A stretch of DNA of 64,000 bases from Parenemella sanctibonifatiensis (lineage in GTDB: Bacteria > Actinomycetota > Actinomycetes > Propionibacteriales > Propionibacteriaceae), in NCBI RefSeq assembly GCF_002250565.1, contig NZ_NMVJ01000006.1, positions 620,001-684,000 of the forward strand. Reading direction: 5' to 3'. Of this stretch, positions 8,862 to 20,069 are shown piece by piece. The notes under the pieces were generated by a model. It was not told the DNA's origin and did no database searches. It saw only the letters and a list, made by a program, of their open reading frames with translations. Made by a program: the position numbers and the translations under genes. The number at the start of each line of letters is the position of its first letter. The stretch's first letter is position 1.

Positions 8862-10442
8862 TCAGGCGTGGCGGATCAGGCCGAAGGCGTACGCATCGGC
8901 CAACGCTTCCCAGCTCGCCTCAATGACGTTCTCCCCCACCCCGACGGTGGTCCACGCGTGCGGCCCGTCGGTGGTGTCGATCAGCACCCGCACGGTGGCA
9001 TCGGTGCCGTGGCCCTGTTCGAGGATCCGCACCCGATAGTCGGTGAGTTCGAAGTCGCCCACCCGCGGCAGCATCGGCTCCAGCACCGTCCGCAGCGCAT
9101 GGTCCAACGCGTTGACCGGCCCATTGCCGCTGGCATCGGCACTGGCTTCCTGGCCGGCCACCGACACCGTGACCGACGCCGAAGTGCTGTCCTTTCCGTC
9201 CCGTCCGGCGCGGACCGCGACATCCCAGTCGAGGATGTGGAAGGGCAGTTCGAGCACCCCGAGCTCGTCACGCAGCAACAACTCGAAGCTGGCATCAGAA
9301 GCCTCATAGGAGTAGCCGACCGATTCGCGTTGCTTCACCGTGGTGGTGATCCGCGCGGCGACTTCTCGGTCGGACAGGTCGAAACCGAGCTCGGCGCCCT
9401 TGAGCTGGATGTTGGCCCGACCGGCCATGTCACTGATGAGCATGCGCATCGAGTTGCCGACCAGCTCGGGCTCGATGTGCTGATACATGTTCGCGTCCAC
9501 CTTGATGGCCGAGGCGTGCAGCCCGGCTTTGTGGGCAAAGGCGGAACTACCCACGTAGGGCTGTCGGCCCGGCAACTGGACGTTGGTGATCTCAGCGATC
9601 TCGTGGCACACGGCCGTGGCATCCGCCAAGCAGGAATCGGGCACCAGGTCCCAGCCGTACTTGAGCTGCATGTTGGCCAGCACCGAGACCAGGTCAGCGT
9701 TTCCGGTCCGCTCGCCGTAGCCGTTGACGGTGCCCTGCACGTGCATCACGCCGGCCGACACCGCGGCCAGCGAGTTCGCGACTGCACAGCCGGAGTCGTT
9801 GTGGCAGTGGATCCCCAGCCCCACACCGACCTCACCGACGGCGCTGACGATCTCGCCCATGTCCTCCGGCAGCATGCCGCCGTTGGTGTCGCACAGCACC
9901 ACGACCTCGGCTCCGGCCTCGGCGGCCGCACGAACCACCTCCAGGGCGTACGCCGGGTTGGCCCGGTAGCCGTCAAAGAAGTGTTCGCAGTCGACGAAGA
10001 CTCGCCTGCCCTGCTCGACCAGATGGCTGACGGTGTCGGTCACCATCGCCAGGTTTTCCTCCAGCGTCGTCTTCAACGCGTCGGTGACGTGGCGGTCGTG
10101 GCTCTTGGCCACCAGGCAGACCACCGGGGCCTCGGAGTCGACCAGAGCCTGCACCTGCGGGTCGGTCGCCGCGGTCGCACCGGCGCGGCGGGTCGAGCCG
10201 AAGGCAGCCAAGGTGGCGTGCTGGAGGTCCAGTTCGGTGCGGGCCCGCTGGAAGAACTCAGTGTCAGACGGGTTGGCGCCGGGCCAACCACCCTCGATGA
10301 ACGTCACCCCGAGCCGGTCCAGACAGCCAGCCATGCGCAGCTTGTCCGCCACACTCAGCCGCAGGCCTTCCTGCTGTGCACCATCACGCAGGGTGGTGTC
10401 ATAGATGTGGAAAACCTCCGGCGCGTGCGGGGTGGTCACCAT
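8862..10442 (-). CDS. cimA: Citramalate synthase
   Basis: This 526-residue member of the DRE-TIM metallolyase family condenses pyruvate and acetyl-CoA to (R)-citramalate, a threonine-independent entry to isoleucine. Visible motifs are TLRDGAQQEG near the N-terminus, the metal-ligand HCHNDSG and the NGYGERTGNADL segment, followed by a LeuA-like C-terminal regulatory domain. The internal ATG at 10442 is chosen because GGAGGAA lies 6 bases before it. It follows ilvE by about 90 bp on the same strand and closes the ilvE-cimA unit. A LeuA role is unlikely given the citramalate-type active-site motif. Confidence 0.9.
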   Translation of the reverse strand: MVTTPHAPEVFHIYDTTLRDGAQQEGLRLSVADKLRMAGCLDRLGVTFIEGGWPGANPSDTEFFQRARTELDLQHATLAAFGSTRRAGATAATDPQVQALVDSEAPVVCLVAKSHDRHVTDALKTTLEENLAMVTDTVSHLVEQGRRVFVDCEHFFDGYRANPAYALEVVRAAAEAGAEVVVLCDTNGGMLPEDMGEIVSAVGEVGVGLGIHCHNDSGCAVANSLAAVSAGVMHVQGTVNGYGERTGNADLVSVLANMQLKYGWDLVPDSCLADATAVCHEIAEITNVQLPGRQPYVGSSAFAHKAGLHASAIKVDANMYQHIEPELVGNSMRMLISDMAGRANIQLKGAELGFDLSDREVAARITTTVKQRESVGYSYEASDASFELLLRDELGVLELPFHILDWDVAVRAGRDGKDSTSASVTVSVAGQEASADASGNGPVNALDHALRTVLEPMLPRVGDFELTDYRVRILEQGHGTDATVRVLIDTTDGPHAWTTVGVGENVIEASWEALADAYAFGLIRHA

Positions 10443-10531
10443 CGAGTTCCTCCGGTCAACGAGAGAATCGGCCTGTCGCACCAGTCTGCTGCGCCCGGAC
10501 CGGGGCAGAGTCCAGGTTCAGGGTCTGAGAC

Positions 10532-11614
10532 TCACAGGATGCGATGCATCCAGCCGTGGTTGTCCTCCGCGCGGCCGTACTGGATGTCCATCAGTCGGCG
10601 CCGGATCTCCATCGTGACCTCTCCGGATGCGCCGCCGTTGACCTGCCAGTGCCCCTCGGGTGACTTGAAACTGCCGATCGGGTTGACCACTGCCGCGGTG
10701 CCGCAGGCGAACATCTCGGCGATACCACCGCTCGCGACACCGTCGAGCATCTGCCTGACGTCGATCGGCTGTTCCTTGACCGACAATCCCATCTCGTCGG
10801 CCAGCGTCAGGATCGACTTGCGGGTGACGCCTTCCAGGATGGTGCCCAGCGGCGGGGTGATGAGTTCATTGGAGTTGGTGACGGCGTACACATTCATGCC
10901 CCCCAGTTCGTCGACCCAGCGTCGCTCGACGGTGTCGAGGAAGAGCACCTGGCTGCAGTCGTTCTCGGCGGCTTCCTGCTGCGGAAGCAACGAGGCGGCG
11001 TAGTTGCCGCCGCACTTGGCCTCACCGGTGCCACCGGGAGCAGCGCGGGTGTAATCGGTCGAGATCCAGATGTCGACCGGCTCGACACCGCGCGGGAAGT
11101 ACGCCCCGGCCGGTGACGCGATGCAGCAGTACTGGACCTGGCGGGCAGCCCGCACCCCGAGGAAGACCTCGGTCGCGAACATGAAGGGCCGCAGGTACAG
11201 CGAGGACTCACCACCGGCCGGCACCCATTCCTGGTCAACCCGGACCAACTCCTCGATGCTGGCCAGAAAGTCCTCCTCGGGCAGTTCCGGCAGCGCCAGC
11301 CGATGCGCGGATGCCGCCATCCGGCGGGCGTTCTGCTCGGGACGGAACAGCCAGATCGAGCCATCCTCCCAGCGGTACGCCTTGAGACCCTCGAAGACCT
11401 CCTGGGCGTAGTGCAGCACCGCGGCGGCGGGGTCCAGGCTGAACGGGGCGCGCGCCACGATGCCGGAGTCGTGCCAGCCGTCCGACGCAATCCAGGTCGC
11501 TACCGCCATGTGGTCGGTGAAGTACTGACCGAAGCCGGGCTTGGCGAGCACCTGCTCACGCTGCTGGGGGCTGACCGGGTTGTCGTTGCGGCGCAACTCG
11601 AACATCAAGGACAT
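10532..11614 (-). CDS. ilvE: Branched-chain amino acid aminotransferase
   Basis: This fold-type IV PLP enzyme of about 360 residues carries out the last step of leucine, isoleucine and valine synthesis. The AQEVFEGLKAYRW segment, the GEAKCGGNYAASLLPQ segment with the PLP lysine, and TPPLGTILEGVTRKSIL are typical. The start is placed at the ATG at 11614, where TAGATT lies exactly 7 bp upstream and no Shine-Dalgarno is present, suggesting a leaderless message; the frame is open to 11686. It is divergent from leuB. Confidence 0.95.
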   Translation of the reverse strand: MSLMFELRRNDNPVSPQQREQVLAKPGFGQYFTDHMAVATWIASDGWHDSGIVARAPFSLDPAAAVLHYAQEVFEGLKAYRWEDGSIWLFRPEQNARRMAASAHRLALPELPEEDFLASIEELVRVDQEWVPAGGESSLYLRPFMFATEVFLGVRAARQVQYCCIASPAGAYFPRGVEPVDIWISTDYTRAAPGGTGEAKCGGNYAASLLPQQEAAENDCSQVLFLDTVERRWVDELGGMNVYAVTNSNELITPPLGTILEGVTRKSILTLADEMGLSVKEQPIDVRQMLDGVASGGIAEMFACGTAAVVNPIGSFKSPEGHWQVNGGASGEVTMEIRRRLMDIQYGRAEDNHGWMHRIL

Positions 11615-11733
11615 GAACGCAAATCTAACAGCGCGGCGCAGTGCCGCGCGGAGGATTCCGCCCCACTCATCAGGGTGAGTTGGCATCGTGAGACATTCCG
11701 GCGTGGCCCCGATGCGCCACTACGCTCACCCGC

Positions 11734-12816
11734 GTGACTACCAACGAGCAGAACACTGCTGCCCCCGGCAAGCCCACCATCGCCGTCATCGGCGGCGACG
11801 GCATCGGCCCCGAGGTGGTGACCGAAGCCCTCAAGGTGCTCGACGCCGCGTGGGGTGCCGACGCGTACGAACGAGTCGACTACGACCTCGGGGCCGAGCG
11901 CTGGCAGCGTACCGGCGAGGTGCTGCCCGATTCGGTGATGGCGGAGCTCGACACCGCCGACGCGATCCTGTTCGGCGCCATCGGTGCCGCTCCCGGAGCC
12001 ACCGACATCCCCTCGGGCCTGCTCGAGCGGGGCCTGTTGCTGAAGCTTCGCTTCGCCTTCGACCACTACGTCAATCTGCGGCCGAGCATCCTCTACCCCG
12101 GCGTCCCGACACCGCTGTCCGAGGCGGTCGTGGGCGGTCGTGAGATCGACTTCGTGGTGGTACGCGAGGGCACCGAGGGGCTCTACTGCGGCAACGGCGG
12201 CGTGGTCCGTGCCGGTACGCCGCAGGAGATCGCCACCGAGGTCAGCGTCAACACTGCCTTCGGTGTCGAACGCGTGATCCGGGATGCCTTCGAGCGGGCC
12301 ACCCAGCGCCGCAACAAGTTGACCCTGGTCCACAAGCACAATGTGCTGGTCAACGCCGGCGGCCTGTGGCGCAACCGCTTCGAAGCGGTCGCTGCGGAAT
12401 ACCCGCAGGTCACCACCGACTATCTGCACGTCGACGCTGCCACCATCTTCATGGCCACCGACCCCGCCCGGTTTGACGTCATCGTCACCGACAACCTGTT
12501 CGGCGACATCATCACCGACCTGGCAGCTGCGGTGACCGGCGGTATTGGTCTGGCTGCCAGCGGCAACATCAACCCGGACCGCACCCATCCCTCGATGTTC
12601 GAGCCGGTGCACGGCTCGGCCCCCGACATCGCCGGGCAGCAGCTGGCGGATCCGACCGCAGCGATCCTGTCGGCCTCCTTGCTGCTGCAGCATCTGGGAG
12701 AGGATGCGCGGGCAGCCCGCATTTCTGAGGCGGTCGCCGCCGACATCGCCGGGCGTGGCCACACCAAGCGCTCCACTGCCCAGGTCGGCGACGCGCTCGC
12801 CGCAGCCGTCAGCTGA
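11734..12816 (+). CDS. leuB: 3-isopropylmalate dehydrogenase
   Basis: The 360-residue enzyme oxidatively decarboxylates 3-isopropylmalate in leucine synthesis. The N-terminal [13 protein letters not shown], the [13 protein letters not shown] segment, [15 protein letters not shown] and [12 protein letters not shown] are all in place. The start is a GTG with TACGCT exactly 7 bp upstream and no ribosome site, so translation is probably leaderless. A methyltransferase gene follows after 3 bp. Confidence 0.96.
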   Translation: MTTNEQNTAAPGKPTIAVIGGDGIGPEVVTEALKVLDAAWGADAYERVDYDLGAERWQRTGEVLPDSVMAELDTADAILFGAIGAAPGATDIPSGLLERGLLLKLRFAFDHYVNLRPSILYPGVPTPLSEAVVGGREIDFVVVREGTEGLYCGNGGVVRAGTPQEIATEVSVNTAFGVERVIRDAFERATQRRNKLTLVHKHNVLVNAGGLWRNRFEAVAAEYPQVTTDYLHVDAATIFMATDPARFDVIVTDNLFGDIITDLAAAVTGGIGLAASGNINPDRTHPSMFEPVHGSAPDIAGQQLADPTAAILSASLLLQHLGEDARAARISEAVAADIAGRGHTKRSTAQVGDALAAAVS

Positions 12817-12819
12817 GCG

Positions 12820-13350
12820 ATGGACCTCCCACCCCTGGTCAGCAAGGCGCTCAGTGCGGCGCTGTCGTCCGGTTACATCGAAACCACACGGTCGGAAACC
12901 GGTCGATTCCTCGCGGTACTGGCAGCTGCCTGCACCGCACCCATTGCCGAGATCGGCACCGGGTCAGGGGTGGGAGCAGCCTGGCTGCGACACGGCGCGA
13001 CCGATGCGGTCACGGTGCTGACGGTCGAGGCCGACGATGCCTTGGCGGAGGTCGCCAGTGCGGTCTTCGCCGATGACCGCATCGAGGTGATGCACGGCGA
13101 CTGGGAGGACGTACGCCCGCGTGGCCCGTTCGGGCTGTTGGCCATGGATGCCGCGATCGCGGCCCAGCTGCCGCAGCCTGAACTCATCGAATCCCTGGTG
13201 CCAGGCGGGATGCTGGCCATCGACGACTTCGGACAGTTCGACGGCCGGCACGGGCTGCGCTCGGGGCTGCTGGAAAATCCTGGCTGTGTTGCCGCCGAGG
13301 TCCGCATCGCCGAGGACTGCCTGATCGTGTTGGCAACCCGGCTGCCCTGA
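12820..13350 (+). CDS. O-methyltransferase-like class I SAM methyltransferase
   Basis: The 176-residue protein has a Rossmann methyltransferase core: AEIGTGSGVGAAWL is motif I, and VEADDALAEVA and EVMHGDWEDV follow in order. The fold and length are like catechol/caffeoyl-CoA O-methyltransferases, though short. The ATG lies 3 bp after the leuB stop, so it is almost certainly cotranscribed with leuB, but a pathway link is not apparent. The substrate is unknown. Confidence 0.82.
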   Translation: MDLPPLVSKALSAALSSGYIETTRSETGRFLAVLAAACTAPIAEIGTGSGVGAAWLRHGATDAVTVLTVEADDALAEVASAVFADDRIEVMHGDWEDVRPRGPFGLLAMDAAIAAQLPQPELIESLVPGGMLAIDDFGQFDGRHGLRSGLLENPGCVAAEVRIAEDCLIVLATRLP

Positions 13351-13523
13351 GCTGACGCAACTGGCGGGAACCAGGCATGGCGATGCTGTCGTCCATTCCC
13401 GCGGGTCATCCGCCGAACAGCTACGATCTGTTCTGGCTCGGCCTCCGGTCGTTCGGCCCTCCTGATCCATGGGCCTTCGACCGCATCACTCGCCGGCCCA
13501 TACTTTGACACCGAAGGAATCCC

Positions 13524-14108
13524 ATGAATCGCTCCATCCTGTCCCGCTCCGCCCGCCGTGCCCTTGCGGGTGCCGCGGTGCTCGCCCTCACCCTGACCGG
13601 TTGCTCTGCCATCGAGGACCTCGTCGGTGGCGGCGCCGAAGGAGGGACCACCACTGAGGCCCCGCCCGCCACGCAGGCCCCCGAAACCAGCGATGCCCCC
13701 GAAACCAGCGATGCTCCGGAGACGACTGACGCCCCGGAGACCAGTGGCGCCCCCAGCGGCGGCGGCGAGTCGGGCGCACCGCAGATCACCATCGACGGTG
13801 AGTCGATCGACTTCAGCGGCGTGAAGGGCAGTTGCCTGCCCAGCGGTGAGGAGGTCACGCTGGCGTACTCCACCCAGGACGCCAATGACACCCGCGCGCT
13901 GTTGGCCACCATCAACGGCACGACCGTCGAGAGCCTCGCCCTGGTGCCGTCTGAGGCTGAGGTCATCAGCTACTCCACCGAGTCCGGTGGCGGCGACCTG
14001 AAGGTCAGCGAGTCCAACGGCACCTACACCATCACCGGTACCGCCAGCCGCCTCAGCGCCGCTGGCGCCGGTGAGGTCGAGATTGAGCTCGTCCTCACCT
14101 GCAGCTGA
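13524..14108 (+). CDS. LpqH-like (19-kDa antigen family) lipoprotein
   Basis: The 194-residue protein starts with a basic, hydrophobic signal peptide ending in the lipobox LTGC, so Cys27 should be lipidated. Residues 40-75 form a disordered linker with near-repeats of ETSDAP/ETTDAP. The C-terminal domain resembles the mycobacterial 19-kDa lipoprotein LpqH: the strands ITIDGESIDF, TYTITGTAS and the terminal VELVLTCS-type ending with a Cys, and a second Cys in GSCLPSGEE likely to pair with it. An AAGGA ribosome site precedes the ATG. The molecular function is unknown; the family call is by domain pattern. Confidence 0.78.
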   Translation: MNRSILSRSARRALAGAAVLALTLTGCSAIEDLVGGGAEGGTTTEAPPATQAPETSDAPETSDAPETTDAPETSGAPSGGGESGAPQITIDGESIDFSGVKGSCLPSGEEVTLAYSTQDANDTRALLATINGTTVESLALVPSEAEVISYSTESGGGDLKVSESNGTYTITGTASRLSAAGAGEVEIELVLTCS

Positions 14109-14116
14109 GTGTTCTC

Positions 14117-14160
14117 ACCCACGGGTGCGCCCGCCAACCGGGCGTACCCGTGGGTTTTTT
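14117..14160 (+). terminator. Rho-independent terminator after the lipoprotein gene
   Basis: The arms ACCCACGGGT and ACCCGTGGGT, extended inward by further pairs (CGCCCG with CGGGCG), are followed directly by a run of T. It begins 8 bp after the lipoprotein stop codon and separates it from the convergent transporter gene. Confidence 0.92.
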
Positions 14161-14177
14161 GTTGCCCGGACCCGTCC

Positions 14178-15161
14178 TCAGTTGTCCCGGACCCGCACCG
14201 CCGGAGCCGGCCGGGCCACCACGACGGTGGCGATGACGACCAGCACGGCGCCGACCACCGACAGCCATGACAGGGCGCGGTCGGCCGGCAGGAAAACGTC
14301 GAGCAGCAGGGAGACCACCACCTGCCCGGCAATGCTGGAGACCATCAGGATGAGGATGCCCAGCCGTGGCGCCAGCGCCGCGGACCCGGCGATGTAGACG
14401 ATGCCGATCACACCGCCCAGGAACAGCCACGGGTTGACATCGAGGTTCAGGTTGTCGCCGGTGAGCAGGCCGATCGCGGTGATCCCGCCGACCAGCACTC
14501 CTCCGAGGCTCGAGTTCAGTGAGGTCGCCGCCAGCGGGTGCCCTGACAGTTTCGCAACCCTCCCGTTGAGCGCCTGCTGCACCGTCGAGGACAGACCGCC
14601 GGCCAGGGGGATGATGAGCAAGATCCACAAGGTCAGGCTGGGTTTCAGCGCCAACGTCGGCAACACCACTGCCACCAACGCCAATCCGGCGCCCAGCAGC
14701 CGGGTCCGTGACGGTGGCGTGGGAGACAGTGCCAGCCGGGAGCGGTCCACGGCATACCCGCCGACGAGTTGGCCGGCGACCAGTCCGACCGTGTAGAGCG
14801 TCAGTCCCAGGGGCAAGGCCGACAGCGACTGGGAGGACACCGCGACACAGCCGAACAGACCTCCGAGGAAGTACCACCGCGGCGAAGTGCCGTGCCGGAT
14901 CGCGGTGGCAATGGTGCTCATCGCATGCCGACCGCGGCTGGTGGCCAGTGCCACCAGACCGGCCAGGATGCCGCCGATCAGCAGCGAGCACGCCGCAGCC
15001 GCCATCGGGTTGTCGAACTCGCGGCCGAGCTGGCCGTTCACGCGCGCCTGAACCGCGATGAGACCACCCAGAAACGCGCCGAAGAGCACCGCCAGCGGGG
15101 TCAGTCCCCCCGCCGGCGGTGCCACCGAGACAGCAGTAGGCCCGGAGGAAGGGGGAACCAT
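14178..15161 (-). CDS. YdcZ-type (DUF606) DMT superfamily transporter
   Basis: The 327-residue protein has about ten membrane segments arranged as two similar halves, each opening with a hydrophobic stretch containing the pattern G(A/G)xxxxxQxxxNG: in the first half AVQARVNGQLG, in the second VQQALNGRVAKL. That duplicated pattern is typical of the DUF606 branch of the drug/metabolite transporters. The ATG follows GGAGGG. It lies 65 bp downstream of ilvC on the same strand and might be read through from it. The substrate is unknown. Confidence 0.82.
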   Translation of the reverse strand: MVPPSSGPTAVSVAPPAGGLTPLAVLFGAFLGGLIAVQARVNGQLGREFDNPMAAAACSLLIGGILAGLVALATSRGRHAMSTIATAIRHGTSPRWYFLGGLFGCVAVSSQSLSALPLGLTLYTVGLVAGQLVGGYAVDRSRLALSPTPPSRTRLLGAGLALVAVVLPTLALKPSLTLWILLIIPLAGGLSSTVQQALNGRVAKLSGHPLAATSLNSSLGGVLVGGITAIGLLTGDNLNLDVNPWLFLGGVIGIVYIAGSAALAPRLGILILMVSSIAGQVVVSLLLDVFLPADRALSWLSVVGAVLVVIATVVVARPAPAVRVRDN

Positions 15162-15226
15162 GATGGCGTCCCTCCTCTCCGGGCCTGAATGCTGATGTGC
15201 TGTTACTCCTGTGATCCGGGACCGGA

Positions 15227-16832
<1,606 letters not shown>

Positions 16833-16836
<4 letters not shown>

Positions 16837-18584
16837 AGCTGCTCATCCTCCCAGTCGGGCGCCATGTCTCGCGCCACCTGAATCTCGTCATTGCTGGTGC
16901 CGGCGGCGACCATCGGCCAGACCATCGCATCCTTGTTGACCACGAAGTCGATCACGACCGGACGGTCGTTGATCTCCATCGCCTGCTTGATCACCTCGTC
17001 GACCTCGTCGCGGCTGGTCGCCCGCAGGCCGGCGCACCCCATCGCCTCGGCCAGCTTGGCGAAGTCGGGCACCGTCAACGAGTTGAGGTCGGTGTTGGAA
17101 TAGCGCGAGTCATAGAACAGCGTCTGCCACTGCCGCACCATGCCCAGGGTCTGGTTGTTGATGATGGCGATCTTGATCGGGATCCCCTCGACGGCGCAGG
17201 TCACCAGCTCCTGGTTGGTCATCTGGAAGCAGCCGTCGCCGTCGATGCCCCACACGGTCGCCTCAGGGCGGCCGGTCTTGGCACCCATCGCGGCCGGCAC
17301 GCAGTAGCCCATCGTGCCCGCGCCGCCAGACGTCAGCCAGTGACCGGGCGAATCGAAGGGCAGCAACTGAGCGGCCCACATCTGGTGCTGGCCCACGCCG
17401 GTGGCCCAGTAGGTGCCGGGTCCGGACAGTTGCCCGAGCCGCTTGACGACGTACTGCGGCAGCAGTGCGTCCTCGGGCTGGTCATAGCCGATTGGGTACC
17501 GCTCAACCAGACCGTCAAGATAGGAGACCCATGCCTCGTAGCCGGGGGTTTCCTCGCGTTCGAGTCGATCCAGCAGCGCCGCCAGCACCTCCTTGCAGTC
17601 CCCCACGATCGGCAGGTCCGCACGTCGGTTCTTGGAGATCTCGGCCGGGTCGACGTCGGCGTGGATGACCTTGGCGTCCGGGGCGAAGCTCGACAGTCGG
17701 CCGGTGACCCGGTCGTCGAAGCGGGCTCCCAGGGAAAAGACCAGGTCGGCTCGCTGCAGCGCACCCACGGCAGCAACGGTGCCGTGCATGCCGGGCATGC
17801 CGTAGTTGAGGTCATGGCTGTCGGGCAGCGCGCCGCGAGCCATCAGCGTGGTGACAATCGGGACCCCAAGCCGGTCCACGACCGCAGCCAACTCGTCGTA
17901 CGCCTGTGCCTTGACCACGCCGCCACCGACGTAGAGCACCGGACGCTTGGCCTCCGTCAGCATCCGGGCAGCTTCCTTGATCTGCTTGCTGTGGGGGCGC
18001 GTCACCGGGCGGTAGCCGGGCAGGTCCACGTCTGCGGGCATGTGATACGGCGACAGTGCCTGCAGGGCGTCCTTGGCGATGTCGACGAGAACCGGGCCCG
18101 GCCGGCCACTGCTGGCGATGTGGAAGGCCTTCTTGAGGACACCGGGAATCTCGGCCGGATCCGTGACCAGGAAGTTGTGCTTGGTGATCGGCATCGTGAT
18201 GCCGCGGATGTCGGCCTCCTGGAAGGCATCGGTGCCGATCATCGGCGCAGCGACCTGACCGGTGATGGCCACGATCGGGACCGAGTCCATCATCGCGTCC
18301 ATGATCGGGGTGACCAGGTTGGTCGCACCTGGACCCGAGGTCGCCATGCACACCCCGACCCGACCGGTCGCCACGGCGTACCCCTCGGCCGCGTGGCCGG
18401 CGCCCTGCTCGTGACGGACCAGGACGTGACGGACCTTCTTGGAATCGAAGAGCGGATCGTACGCCGGCAGGATCGCGCCGCCGGGGATGCCGAAGACGAC
18501 CTCTACGTCGAGATCCTCGAGGGCGCGAACGAGGGACTGTGAACCCGTGATCTCGTCAGTGTCTGCGGTGACCTCGCTGGTCAT
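16833..18584 (-). CDS. ilvB: Acetolactate synthase large (catalytic) subunit
   Basis: The 583-residue thiamine-diphosphate enzyme starts valine/leucine synthesis (two pyruvates) and isoleucine synthesis (pyruvate plus 2-oxobutyrate). The catalytic Glu lies in [13 protein letters not shown] near residue 80, and the ThDP motif [12 protein letters not shown] continues to NN. The ATG has AAGGGAG at good spacing. A leader peptide and attenuator hairpin lie upstream, so expression is very probably controlled by charged branched-chain tRNAs. Confidence 0.97.
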
Positions 18585-18648
18585 CTCGGCTCCCTTTCGG
18601 TTGGTGGATCAGGTACTGCGGGTGGTGCTGTGTGCGTGCTCGGGAAAC

Positions 18649-18682
18649 AAAAAACCCCCGTTGCCGCGAAGGCAGACGAGGG
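18649..18682 (-). terminator. Attenuator terminator of the ilvBNC operon
   Basis: On the minus strand CCCTCGT and TGCC pair with GGCA and ACGGGGG around a short TTCGC loop, with one bulged C, and the stem is followed by TTTTTTG. It sits between the leader peptide (stop at 18706) and ilvB (start at 18584), the standard position of an attenuator rather than a gene-end terminator. Confidence 0.88.
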
Positions 18683-18705
18683 AGCGCGCCGGTGGTCGAG
18701 GTGAC

Positions 18706-18747
18706 TCAGCCGACACGCTTGGTTACTACGAGAACGAAGAACTGCAC
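18706..18747 (-). CDS. ilvB leader peptide (attenuation peptide)
   Basis: A GTG-initiated 13-residue reading frame encodes MQFFVLVVTKRVG and stops at TGA, 23 bases before the attenuator hairpin. The run of Val-Leu-Val-Val is what a branched-chain-responsive leader needs: ribosome stalling on these codons when charged tRNA is scarce would favour an antiterminator. Similar leaders precede ilvB in other actinobacteria. The start could be used leaderlessly, since GAAGCT lies 6 bp before the GTG, or through a GGAGG 11 bases upstream. It overlaps the last codons of the preceding GT87 gene in another frame. Confidence 0.82.
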   Translation of the reverse strand: MQFFVLVVTKRVG

Positions 18748-20069
18748 GGCCTCAGCTTCCTCCCTGCAGGACGCCGTGTCAACTCCTGTCCAGCAGTTGA
18801 ACTCCCCCGGCTGGCCGGCGACTGGGGGCCCCGGCCGGGTGCTGCCGTGGCCCGGCTGTGGCGCAGCCGCTGCAGACTCCGCCAGCTGTCGGTCAGCACC
18901 GGCCCAGTCCACGGCACCGCCACCCCCAGCAGCAGCGCAGCGCCCAGCAGGGGCTGCGCCGCGCCGAGGGTGTCCTGCCACCAGTTGTAGGTCAGTTCGG
19001 CACCTTGGGCGTAGGGCAACAACGCCAACGGAAGGCCCGCGGCGATCAACAGGACCAGCGCGCGACAACCGATCAGCCAGAGCTTGGGCACGGACTCCAG
19101 CCGCGGCCCGAACGCCACGATCGCCAGTGGCATCGCCCAGACGTAGTGGTGGGTCCACGACACCGGCGAGACCAGGCAGGTGGTCAGCCCGGCCAGCGCC
19201 ACGGCGAGCGCCCGGTCCTGACGGATCGGACCGGAGCCGCGCCACAGCCCGACAAAGACCAGCAGCCCCGCCAGCGCCACCAGCACCGAGACCGCCAGCC
19301 CGACTCCCATCCCCAGCGGGCGGGGTTCCAGTAGCCGCAGCCCGGCGCCGACCAAGGACTGGTTGCCGACGTAGAGCGAGTCCGGCGTGGTCTCCCCGGT
19401 CACTCCGGTGAAGAACCTCACCGTGTCACGCGGCAGCAGGACCAGGCCGAACAGGTTGAGGCCACCGAAGCTGAGCAGCGCATTGCGGACCGTACGCCAG
19501 CGGCCCGCCAGCAGCAGCGCGCCGATGAAGAACAATGGGGTCAGTTTGATCGCTGCGGCCAGCCCCACCAGCAGGCCGCGCGGCAACCGGCGACGGCCCT
19601 GATCGGATGGAGGAAGCAGATCAGCGGCCACCAACGTCATCAGGATGATGTTGACCTGGCCGTAGCCGATGGTGGTGCGGATGGGCTCCAACCCCACCAC
19701 CATCGCCGCAACCAGGGCGCCGGTACGCCAGTTCGCCGGCAGGCCGAGACGCCGAGCCACCACGACCAGACAGACGACCTGCAGCACGCCCCAGACGATC
19801 TGCCAGAACAGCCGTTCGCCGAAGGCCATCGGCACCGCCAGCAACGCCGCGATCGGCGGATAGATGAAGGGCAGGTCCCAGCCGGGCGTACGGGTGTCGT
19901 AGATGCTGCGGCCGGCCAACAGGTCCCGTGCGGTCAGTTGGTAGACGTCGAGGTCGATGGTGTTCGGAGCCCACGGCCACGCCGACCCACCGGCGATCAC
20001 CCACGGCAGCACCAGGGCGGCCGCGATGATGCCGGGCACGTGGGTCGCCAGCACCGAACGGATTCTCAT
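18726..20069 (-). CDS. GT87 (DUF2029) family membrane glycosyltransferase
   Basis: The 447-residue polytopic protein belongs to the polyprenyl-phosphate-sugar-dependent GT-C fold family GT87. The DLDVYQLTARDLLAGRSIYD motif near residue 40, with the acidic pair in the first loop, the FIYPPIAALLAVP segment, and SPVSWTHHYVWAMPLAI are characteristic. Relatives in mycobacteria are mannosyl- or arabinosyltransferases of cell-envelope lipids. The C-terminal 40 residues are polar and low in complexity. Its ATG overlaps the upstream dehydrogenase stop (ATGA). A second GT87 gene lies 2.2 kb away. Confidence 0.87.
   Translation of the reverse strand: MRIRSVLATHVPGIIAAALVLPWVIAGGSAWPWAPNTIDLDVYQLTARDLLAGRSIYDTRTPGWDLPFIYPPIAALLAVPMAFGERLFWQIVWGVLQVVCLVVVARRLGLPANWRTGALVAAMVVGLEPIRTTIGYGQVNIILMTLVAADLLPPSDQGRRRLPRGLLVGLAAAIKLTPLFFIGALLLAGRWRTVRNALLSFGGLNLFGLVLLPRDTVRFFTGVTGETTPDSLYVGNQSLVGAGLRLLEPRPLGMGVGLAVSVLVALAGLLVFVGLWRGSGPIRQDRALAVALAGLTTCLVSPVSWTHHYVWAMPLAIVAFGPRLESVPKLWLIGCRALVLLIAAGLPLALLPYAQGAELTYNWWQDTLGAAQPLLGAALLLGVAVPWTGPVLTDSWRSLQRLRHSRATAAPGRGPQSPASRGSSTAGQELTRRPAGRKLRPCSSSFS
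18754..18782 (-). promoter_or_regulatory. Predicted ilvBNC promoter, inside the end of the GT87 gene
   Basis: A perfect TTGACA (18777-18782) is 17 bp from GAAGCT (18754-18759), a weak -10. Transcription would begin at or next to the GTG of the leader peptide. The promoter lies within the final coding part of the upstream GT87 gene. Confidence 0.55.

Noticed and set aside
8868-11003. 711-residue open frame on the plus strand opposite cimA and ilvE
   Set aside because: It mirrors two well-conserved enzymes on the minus strand; its composition is Val/His/Arg-rich with no domain, typical of an antisense frame in GC-rich DNA.
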